Part shown: positions 36,746 through 43,336 of the stretch, piece by piece
How positions within the stretch are numbered: position 1 is the stretch's first letter
How the letters are laid out: the number at the start of each line of letters is the position of its first letter
Virus record (IMG/VR): IMGVR_UViG_3300010389_000034
Coordinates: 1 to 43,336 of that record
Direction: 5' to 3' (one strand)
Length of the DNA stretch: 43,336 bases
Source of the DNA: a virus
The notes under the pieces: model-generated
Told to the model about the DNA's origin: nothing
Databases searched by the model: none
What the model saw: the letters and a program-made list of their open reading frames with translations, nothing else
Program-made: the position numbers and the translations under genes

Positions 36746-38899
36746 TTAAGCTCCAGCGTGCTTCTGAATTCCGCGATGGTTCATGGCCTTAACGCCATAA
36801 GTCTGAAGGATGATGGTTTCCAGAGACAGTTTCTTGAAATCACGGTCTGTTCTGGTAACTGGCGATTCCTGACCCTGAAGGAAGGTCACTTCGATCGTGT
36901 CCACCTGGCTGGGAGACGCAAACAGATAGATAGCTGTAGTGCTGTCTGCATCCAGTAGCGGCTCAATAATCGGCACCAGCCCGGTATTGATGTTTGCCAC
37001 ACCTGAATGAGTCGCATTCGGATCAGCAATTGACCGAACCAGCTGCAGGATTTCCTGGCGTTTTGTCGATGGTGCAACGATGTAAACAGGCTGGATTGAC
37101 AACACGTCGTCGCCTTCTTCACCTTCTGGAGTGTTTTCTCCACGCATCTGCATCATCTTCGTCGTCATAGCACTGACAGCTGCCGTGTAATCAGAAATCG
37201 ACCCAGTCGTGAGGTTGGCTCGCTTCCTTGCTCCAGTTGCTGCTGAGAACAATGCAACACTGTCTGACAGGGTTGGATTTGCAGTTACCTGAGACCATGC
37301 CACAGCGTTCACGGTTCGTGCTGCTGCCATTCCCAGAGAGAACGGTGCGCGACTTAGAACGTCCATGTCATCGTTTACCAGAGTCTTATAACTCAGGCTC
37401 AATTCCAGCGACCGAGACTCAACACCGTAGGTTTCTTCTGCATCTGCCATGCTCGCCTTCTCTGGGTCTTTGTTATCAACCCAGATCGGCAGATTAGGCA
37501 CCGCACCAAGACGCATACGATGAATCGTCTTGAAGTCGGAAACAGAGGAAGCCTGACGCATTGGCCCGCGCCATGTTGCCGGCGCTTCAGTGTAGCCCAG
37601 CATCATAGACTTGTTGGTTGCGTCCTGTGTCAGCTTCGCAAAACTACTCGTAACATGGTAAGCAGCTTCACGTAATCCAGCCTGTTCACCGAACCCGAGA
37701 GCGGCAATAGCGATGTTGTCCCGCGTCATATTGCGAGTATCAACACCATCGATTTCCAGGCTCATACGAGCAAGGTCAAACAGTCCTGCATTCTGGTAGT
37801 TTGCGGCATCTTTTGACCGCAGTTCTTCAGGATACAGAGTATCGATGTTCTCTTTCTTGCCGTTGGTATCACGCAAAGCACGCATCGTAAGAGCTGTGCC
37901 GATTGCCTGACGCCCCCGGTCTGCTGGTTGCTCATCTGCAAACCGAATGAAGCTTCCAGGAACGGATTCCTGCCGTTTGGCTTTGGAATCGATGATCAGC
38001 GTGCGTGCTTCTTCAATCGTGTCTACATCGCTGAATTCGCGATTGTATTTCACGCCTGCCAGTTCACACAGAGACTCAACCTCTTTACGGAAAGCCAGCT
38101 TTTTCTCTTGTTTCCGTTTGTCCATTTCCTCAAACGCATCAATAATTGCCTGACGCGTCAAAGGCTGGTTTTCTGGAGTCGATTCGTTGCGGGCTTCCTT
38201 TTGTTTTTCAGCACCCTTTTCTTCTTCCGAGGCAAAAAGCTTGCTCCGGTTTTCGACCATCCACTCCTGTGCCTGGTCGTCGGTCAGTTTGTCATCCATT
38301 CCACGCTCAACACAGAGCTTACGCAATTCTTCATTCATTTCAAAAACCCTTTCTTTCTGGTTTTTATTAGGCTGTAAGCCCCGTAATTTTGCCTGTTCAT
38401 CAGCCCCGATTGGAGTAATTGACCCTTCTCGAAGCTTCCATTTCGTTGCAACGTTGACAGGTCCTGTAAATTGCCTGCCGTTGATCGTTGCGATTGTTCC
38501 TTCCTCAATATATGTTTCCGCTAATACCTCAAAGCCTGCTGAAACGTCGGTCACATGGCCTTCCCGAACCTTTGTGAATGACTTGTCTGCTGTCGATGAA
38601 AAGTGCAGGTTTCCACGGACTCTGTTTTCTTCTACTTTCAGCCCACGGATGCTGCCGATTTGATCTTCTGTTGAACTGCGGTTGTGATTGTCGAGTAGTG
38701 GAACCTGTCTTGATGTTGGCAGTTGAACGCCTTCTGCAAGCAATATGCGTTCGACATACTCACCACGGCTCCAGTCGTATTCGCGAACGGGAGTTTCGGT
38801 TGAAATATCAGCCTCGATAGTGCGCGTTTCTTCGTTGAGGGTTGAAGTACGCACGCCGAAATTTCGGAATTCCATTTCTTTCAATTCAGATTCACGCAT
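36746..38899 (-). CDS. Prohead protease-major capsid fusion protein
   Basis: 717 residues from the ATG at 38899, which has GAGGAAG upstream and overlaps the portal stop by 8 bases; an earlier in-frame start has no such site. Residues 15-180 are an S78-type HK97 prohead protease: LLDNHNRSSTEDQIGSIRGL (His72) and DVSAGFEV (Ser120). A charged helical linker (about 190-320, scaffold-like) follows. Then comes a Mu-gpT-like major capsid domain with GLFDLARMSLEIDGVD, NLPIWVDNKDPEKAS and AMNHRG at the end. Protease, scaffold and coat on one chain must be cut apart during assembly. Confidence 0.85.
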   Translation of the reverse strand: MRESELKEMEFRNFGVRTSTLNEETRTIEADISTETPVREYDWSRGEYVERILLAEGVQLPTSRQVPLLDNHNRSSTEDQIGSIRGLKVEENRVRGNLHFSSTADKSFTKVREGHVTDVSAGFEVLAETYIEEGTIATINGRQFTGPVNVATKWKLREGSITPIGADEQAKLRGLQPNKNQKERVFEMNEELRKLCVERGMDDKLTDDQAQEWMVENRSKLFASEEEKGAEKQKEARNESTPENQPLTRQAIIDAFEEMDKRKQEKKLAFRKEVESLCELAGVKYNREFSDVDTIEEARTLIIDSKAKRQESVPGSFIRFADEQPADRGRQAIGTALTMRALRDTNGKKENIDTLYPEELRSKDAANYQNAGLFDLARMSLEIDGVDTRNMTRDNIAIAALGFGEQAGLREAAYHVTSSFAKLTQDATNKSMMLGYTEAPATWRGPMRQASSVSDFKTIHRMRLGAVPNLPIWVDNKDPEKASMADAEETYGVESRSLELSLSYKTLVNDDMDVLSRAPFSLGMAAARTVNAVAWSQVTANPTLSDSVALFSAATGARKRANLTTGSISDYTAAVSAMTTKMMQMRGENTPEGEEGDDVLSIQPVYIVAPSTKRQEILQLVRSIADPNATHSGVANINTGLVPIIEPLLDADSTTAIYLFASPSQVDTIEVTFLQGQESPVTRTDRDFKKLSLETIILQTYGVKAMNHRGIQKHAGA

Positions 38900-40529
38900 T
38901 TGTAAACGCTTCCTCTGTCGCTGGTTTCTTCGTTTCCTGGCTGTCATCATCATCCTCATCTACTGATACCGGAGAGGAGTCCACTCCGATGGTTGACATT
39001 ATCCATTGCTCAGGCAGTCCCTTTGATCGCGCCGACTCAATGAAGTCCCGCATTTCTGCCATCGTTTCTTCAAGGTCGACACCAGCTGCAGCGGCCTCCC
39101 TTTGTGGTGACGACCTGCCACCTGACTTGCGTAATCGTGAAGCGTTTTCGTCTTCTGATGGCTTGATTGATTTCGAAACAGGCCCTTGCCAGTTGGCTGA
39201 AAGGTAGTTCTCTTTTCTCTCTTGGAAATCCCGAGCAGAAAAACCTTTGACACCATCGAAAAACCCCGACTGAACACCCGCAATAATCACGTTTTCATAG
39301 ACTGGCTGTGAGAAACTGCTGAAAAACCAGTCCTGAACACCCTCGATTTCTGGCCATGTATCGTTGTCTGCCGCTCGCTCTGAGGAGAATGAAGAGTTTT
39401 TATAGTCACCAGTTAGCGTACTACCCTTGATTCCCGGCACACCTGCTGCCTGTGTGCGCTGCATGTGCTGAATAAAGTTGTTTAAATTGGCATTTGGTCG
39501 CTGTGGATCGAATGATTCAATAGCCCCTGTCTGCCCCAGATCGAGCAACATTCCCGGCTGCATATTTGTAACCGCGTTACCGTTCATGTCTGTCAGACCA
39601 GTGTTTCCGCCTTGCAAACCGAATCCTGTTTGCCCGTTTGACCTGCGATAGCCGAGAACAACACACGCGGCCTGTAGCGCTGCCTGAATCTCTGTGTCTT
39701 CGTATGACCTGGTATTCCGCATCGGGAGCAGAAGAGAGGCAAACCAAGGAACCCCACGTATCTGGTCGACATCTTCAGACGCATAAAGGTGAGTCATCTC
39801 TGAAGCAGGAACACGAATCGTAGAACCACGCCTCGCGTTCATTCTGGGGTCAGATGGGTGTGCGTTTAGAATGTGGTAGGCTTCGCGCTGTTCGTCATCG
39901 TCGAACTCAATGCCGTAGAATATGCGATCTGAAATCAGGGTTTCATCAAGTCTGTCGGCATGAATCAACTGCAATTTCAATGGGATCGTCAGACCCCGGC
40001 TTCGCTGCTCTCTTCGTGTCAGATAGCGGAATCGCGGGAGAACTTCGCCGCCCAATACAGTTGCACGCAATGCATTTTTGTGGATGTCAACAAGATGCTG
40101 ACCACCCCGGCCCGGCTTGCCTCTGTAGTCAAGCTCTTTGTAAACAGCCTTCCACAATTCAACGGCTCGCCGCCGATACTCTAAGTGAGGATCGCCATTT
40201 TTAAGAGTGGTTTGCGGCTGTGGTTTCGGGAACCGGCCAACCACCTTAGATTCCAGCGTCCGAATGATTTTCCGAGCAGCGGTATTATCACGGAATAACT
40301 TCCAGCTCTGCTGTCGCAGGCGGTCGACCTGTTCCCTGGGGATCGCATTTTCATTTAAACCAGCGCCAATCTGGAACGGATTCAAACGGTTATTTCTGCC
40401 TGCTTCGTACCCCTGTTTTCCGCTGGTGAAAGCTTCGATTTGCTGCATAGTAGCGCGGGCGTACTGTCTCCGCATCGCCCACCCTGGCGCTACCACCGAA
40501 ATCGCTCTATCGAGTACGTTGCCGATCAC
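38892..40529 (-). CDS. Portal protein (lambda gpB-like)
   Basis: 545 residues. Lambda-type portal hallmarks: NPFQIGAGLNENAIPREQVDRLRQQSWKLFRDN, RATVLGGEVLPRFRYL, LQLIHADRLDE, EMTHLYASEDVDQIRGVPWFA. The C-terminal helical and acidic tail (VDEDDDDSQETKK) is usual. It forms the DNA channel at one vertex and binds terminase. 4-base overlap with the gpW-like gene. Confidence 0.92.
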   Translation of the reverse strand: MIGNVLDRAISVVAPGWAMRRQYARATMQQIEAFTSGKQGYEAGRNNRLNPFQIGAGLNENAIPREQVDRLRQQSWKLFRDNTAARKIIRTLESKVVGRFPKPQPQTTLKNGDPHLEYRRRAVELWKAVYKELDYRGKPGRGGQHLVDIHKNALRATVLGGEVLPRFRYLTRREQRSRGLTIPLKLQLIHADRLDETLISDRIFYGIEFDDDEQREAYHILNAHPSDPRMNARRGSTIRVPASEMTHLYASEDVDQIRGVPWFASLLLPMRNTRSYEDTEIQAALQAACVVLGYRRSNGQTGFGLQGGNTGLTDMNGNAVTNMQPGMLLDLGQTGAIESFDPQRPNANLNNFIQHMQRTQAAGVPGIKGSTLTGDYKNSSFSSERAADNDTWPEIEGVQDWFFSSFSQPVYENVIIAGVQSGFFDGVKGFSARDFQERKENYLSANWQGPVSKSIKPSEDENASRLRKSGGRSSPQREAAAAGVDLEETMAEMRDFIESARSKGLPEQWIMSTIGVDSSPVSVDEDDDDSQETKKPATEEAFTNA

Positions 40530-40747
40530 GTTATGTCCTGAATCCTTCCAAGGGAGGCCATGTTGCCACTGTTGGTTGATTCATTCAGTTCCTGCATCAG
40601 ACCTGATTCCATCTCTCGAAGTGTTTTAAGCTCCGCCATACGTTGTCGACGGTCGCCGGTTCCGTATTCCTGAGACGTTAAACAACGATCAATCGCCGCG
40701 CGAACGGCTGCTAATCGGTCCGATGCTGATTCTGATGTGTATGCCAT
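40526..40747 (-). CDS. gpW-like head-tail joining protein
   Basis: 73 residues, helical: SASDRLAAVRAAIDRCLTSQ, then MAELKTLREMESGLMQELN. Lambda W is of the same size and lies between the large terminase and portal genes, as here. It would plug the portal after packaging and join the tail. Confidence 0.7.
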   Translation of the reverse strand: MAYTSESASDRLAAVRAAIDRCLTSQEYGTGDRRQRMAELKTLREMESGLMQELNESTNSGNMASLGRIQDIT

Positions 40748-40757
40748 AACGCAACTA

Positions 40758-41015
40758 TTACTTATTGGTCCTCCGCTTCGTAGATGGCTTTTGACTATGC
40801 GGCAAACGTGTTTCTAAATTGACATGATGAGTCTGGATAATCGGTTGTTCTGGCTTGAAATCCTGGCTCCAGGTATGCCCGCAGACATTGCACCTGAAAT
40901 ATTTTCGCAGCAGCGTATTCCCTTTCTTGTAAGAGGAATAACGCTCGCCTTTACCACCCCACTCGCCATGACAGGTAGGGCACTTCTCGTAATGCTTCAC
41001 ATCGTTACTCATCAT
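40758..41015 (-). CDS. Zinc-ribbon protein in packaging operon
   Basis: 85 residues with CPTC near 12 and CNVCGH near 42, plus WGGKGERYSSYKKGNTLLRKYFR between. A clear zinc ribbon with a basic tail. An insertion compared with lambda, between large terminase and gpW. It may bind DNA or RNA; no defined role. 4-base overlap with the terminase gene. Confidence 0.75.
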   Translation of the reverse strand: MMSNDVKHYEKCPTCHGEWGGKGERYSSYKKGNTLLRKYFRCNVCGHTWSQDFKPEQPIIQTHHVNLETRLPHSQKPSTKRRTNK

Positions 41016-42895
41016 CTGCCCCTTCTGGATTGCAGGCTGTGTAAATTATTTCTTGGCAAGACAACACCACTACCATCAGTGGCTATCAGCATTGCAGCGC
41101 GACTGTACCGCCTGCAGTCTCTCACATCGTTGGGAAAGCTTTCGTCAATTCGCTTCCATGATTCGCGGTTGTTGTTACTGGTGTCTGTGTCTTGAACCGC
41201 TGCGTCATTCAGGATCTGCTGGAGAAAGTCCTGGTGTTCGTATGGAGTCCCTAAAAACAGGGATGAGGACAACTGGTCGCCTGGTCTTCGGGTATTGATC
41301 GACTCATCCATCCAGTCTTGTGATCGGTAGGTATCTACAATAAAAATGCGTGTTCCCGGTGCCGATGTCCCTTTGCCGAGTATCGACTCCTGAACCTCGC
41401 ACAGCATCGCCTTGGAAGACCCTTTACAGGGGTAAACATGCTGTCCGTTCTGCTGGCTGATCGCACAGAAATCGTAAACGCTTCGCGGCCTGTAACCACT
41501 GTCAATCAGAGTGATCAGCGGTTGTAACGGTTCGCCGCCGTCCTCATGCTGGTAAGACTTCCCGAGAATACTTACTGCGAACTCTTCAAGGTTGTCGACC
41601 GTTCCATAATCCATCGTGTGTGACTGTTGTGCTGGCCCCCATGCGTCGACGACGTAAACATAGAACTCCTTCTGCTTGTCGACTCCAACCGTCACCATAC
41701 TGGCCCATGATGGGATAATATGACGAGGTGTATTCACAATAATCCTGTCTCCTAATTGCTTCCACGTCTGCTGCCTGGAGAACAGTTCCCATGTTTCTGC
41801 TTTGTCTTCGTTGGTCCATTGCCGGAAGTCCTGCAGCTTCTTTTTCTTTGCGAGAAAGTCAGCTACAATCTGCCCCCACCCATGAAAGAGGGCATAAAAC
41901 ACACTTATCTGTGAACCGTACCGATTCCCATTAACCAACGGCTCTTTAAGTAACCAACTGGTGTCATCTGGAGGAAGCTCTCGCGCGGTCATCGCCCTTT
42001 CATGGTCGATATCACATCCTGCAGGACACCAGACACCCCTGTTTACCATTTCAGATCTGTGGATATCGTCAATCCTGCCCTCGCAAAACTGGCACACATA
42101 ATGAGCTGTTTCCTCTGCCAGTTGTCTATCTGTGGTTCCATCCTCTGTTTTATCCCAGAATATTCCCCCTGGCGTCTTGCCGTCTCCGAACCGGATCACT
42201 TGAAACATAAAGCAATGCGGACAGGGGAAGTAAAATTGATGGTTTGTTGACTGCAACCGCCCTGATTCAACCCGGCTTTTCCCCTTCGTCCCTGGTGTTG
42301 ACTCCAGAACAAACTTTCTATCAGGGTACTCCGCCCCACGCTTCAGGAATCTCGGGAGCGGATCACCTTCCGTCGATGTTGATGCGTGTTCCCATTTGTC
42401 AATCTCATTCGCCACACCTGCCGGAATCGACTTGTCAGCCAGTCGAGACTTTCCCCGAGGCCACGCACCGTAAACCGTTGCCCGCTTCAGATCGATTTGC
42501 AGTTTTGATTGCATTCGTTCTGATGGGCATTGACTCCGCAAGGTAGGGCAGTTCTCAAACATCTGCCACCATCGCTTAAACACCGTCTTACAGTTGGTTT
42601 CGTCGGGAGTCGCAAACATCATTTCGCATGGGTCCAGATCAGCACGCCGCATCAGGGTCGACAACGCAAAGTTTGTCTTTCCCATACGCGCAGCCCACTG
42701 CAGCCAGATCTCATTAAACTGCGGATTGTCGAAAGCCCAGCACGGCCCCTGTGGAGCTGTTACCCAAGGAACGCGGGTTTCGTCGAACGCCTGCCCATTG
42801 TGGAAGTAGAATCGCTCAAGCAACCAATCCCGTTGTGACATCGGCTCTGGTGGAACCAGCGAGTCTGTGAATGCTTGGCAGACAACACTGCTCAT
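41012..42895 (-). CDS. terL: Terminase large subunit (GpA family)
   Basis: 627 residues. Walker A AARMGKTNF (68-76) with Lys73, the acidic Walker B/catalytic region NEIDKW (163-168), and a four-Cys zinc site (CPHC, CQFC) in the middle. The nuclease half contains VGVDKQKEFYVYVVDAWG and LIDSGYR. It matches lambda gpA, the motor and nuclease that packages DNA from cos sites, which suggests cohesive ends. The ATG overlaps the small-subunit stop (ATGA). Confidence 0.93.
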   Translation of the reverse strand: MSSVVCQAFTDSLVPPEPMSQRDWLLERFYFHNGQAFDETRVPWVTAPQGPCWAFDNPQFNEIWLQWAARMGKTNFALSTLMRRADLDPCEMMFATPDETNCKTVFKRWWQMFENCPTLRSQCPSERMQSKLQIDLKRATVYGAWPRGKSRLADKSIPAGVANEIDKWEHASTSTEGDPLPRFLKRGAEYPDRKFVLESTPGTKGKSRVESGRLQSTNHQFYFPCPHCFMFQVIRFGDGKTPGGIFWDKTEDGTTDRQLAEETAHYVCQFCEGRIDDIHRSEMVNRGVWCPAGCDIDHERAMTARELPPDDTSWLLKEPLVNGNRYGSQISVFYALFHGWGQIVADFLAKKKKLQDFRQWTNEDKAETWELFSRQQTWKQLGDRIIVNTPRHIIPSWASMVTVGVDKQKEFYVYVVDAWGPAQQSHTMDYGTVDNLEEFAVSILGKSYQHEDGGEPLQPLITLIDSGYRPRSVYDFCAISQQNGQHVYPCKGSSKAMLCEVQESILGKGTSAPGTRIFIVDTYRSQDWMDESINTRRPGDQLSSSLFLGTPYEHQDFLQQILNDAAVQDTDTSNNNRESWKRIDESFPNDVRDCRRYSRAAMLIATDGSGVVLPRNNLHSLQSRRGR

Positions 42896-43336
42896 TCGCC
42901 AATCCCTGCTTCTACAATTTCCTTTAACGCCAGTCTCACTGCGTGTTCCACTTTCGTTTTCGTCACTCCCTTAATTTCCCCCGGAACCATTGCCGCGATT
43001 TCTGCCCCCAACCCCATCAATCGCGATCGCATCCTGACACAAACTGAGGCAATATCCTTTTGGACGGTCTCGATTTCAATCAGCTCGCCTTCCAGCTTCC
43101 GATTCTCAATATCGAGTTTCCGACCGCGCTGCCGTTCTGTTTCTAACTGTGCCCTGAGAATTTCTTCTTTCAGGTCTGAAGTTTCTACATCTTCTGATGA
43201 TCGGGATTTGACGTTCTTAGATCGCCAGTCAATAATTTCTGAAGCAGTAGTTTTAGGGCACCCATCACTTATATTTCTTGCCAGTTGGCGACTTGAAATA
43301 CCTACCTCTTCCGCAAGTTCATCTACTGTTTTTTCC
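42892..43336 (-). CDS. terS: Terminase small subunit (Nu1-like), 5' end missing
   Basis: The frame is open from the right edge to a TGA overlapping the terL start. The visible 148 residues begin with TVDELAEEVGISSRQLARN, a winged-helix motif, then SDGCPKTTASEIIDWR as in lambda Nu1 DNA-binding domains. A charged coiled-coil end follows. No ATG, GTG or TTG is in frame near the edge, so the start codon and probably a few residues are outside. It should recognise the packaging site and load terL. Confidence 0.88.
   Translation of the reverse strand, partial: EKTVDELAEEVGISSRQLARNISDGCPKTTASEIIDWRSKNVKSRSSEDVETSDLKEEILRAQLETERQRGRKLDIENRKLEGELIEIETVQKDIASVCVRMRSRLMGLGAEIAAMVPGEIKGVTKTKVEHAVRLALKEIVEAGIGE

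Noticed and set aside
1-43336. Retron, diversity-generating element, toxin-antitoxin pair, transposase
   Set aside because: I looked for reverse transcriptase YxDD motifs, transposase DDE patterns and paired toxin/antitoxin genes and found none that could be supported.

Overview
The window looks like an almost complete genome of a temperate, lambda-like siphophage, or the unintegrated form of a prophage. Every convincing protein gene is on the minus strand, so transcription runs from right to left. The structural order follows lambda: small terminase (cut by the right edge), large terminase, gpW-like joiner, portal, protease-capsid, head completion genes, tail tube, frameshifted tail chaperone, tape measure, tail tip. 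The host looks Gram-negative in type, because the phage encodes a lipoprotein, Sec signal peptides and a spanin-like pair. The Cys-rich secreted thioredoxin, the style of the tail repeats and the CsrA resemble sequences from Planctomycetota, but that assignment is inference and no host gene is present.

Layout, in direction of transcription. 43.3-24.3 kb: packaging, head and tail genes, then a glycosyltransferase and two methyltransferases, ended by a strong terminator at 24178-24214. 24.1-21 kb: a promoter, a winged-helix protein, two small genes (one RHH-like), a 720-base stretch with plus-strand terminators that may encode a structured RNA, and a tyrosine integrase. 21.1-20.7 kb: the attachment site. 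It carries the 3' half of a tRNA-Thr(CGT) gene, flanked by 19-bp direct repeats. 20.6-3.9 kb: the early region. It runs from an excisionase-like gene behind a promoter, through a cysteine-repeat protein, CsrA, an SNF2-type helicase plus DNA methyltransferase, an XRE regulator, a RecE-like exonuclease with a Rad52-type annealing protein, ParB, an SF2 helicase, SSB, an HNH-like protein, a resolvase-like nuclease and a C5-methyltransferase-like protein, to a terminator at 3880-3913. 3.9-0 kb: the lysis region, with a spanin-like protein, two holin-like proteins, a lipoprotein, a papain-like protease, a secreted thioredoxin and small unknowns.

The attachment site and integrase lie in the middle of the window, with phage genes on both sides. 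The sequence therefore represents attP, not an integrated prophage. Continuing the lambda parallel, the late transcript would begin at the terminator near 3.9 kb, pass through the lysis genes and the joined genome ends, continue through the structural genes, and stop at 24.2 kb. The two edges do not join cleanly: the codon spanning the junction is a stop in frame with both open genes, so some sequence is missing or the edges are arbitrary.

The most unusual points are the papain-like protease plus thioredoxin where an endolysin is expected, the 26-fold Cys tripeptide repeat, the phage-borne csrA, the candidate plus-strand RNA with a loop complementary to the late terminator, the protease-capsid fusion, and the glycosyltransferase/methyltransferase cassette.
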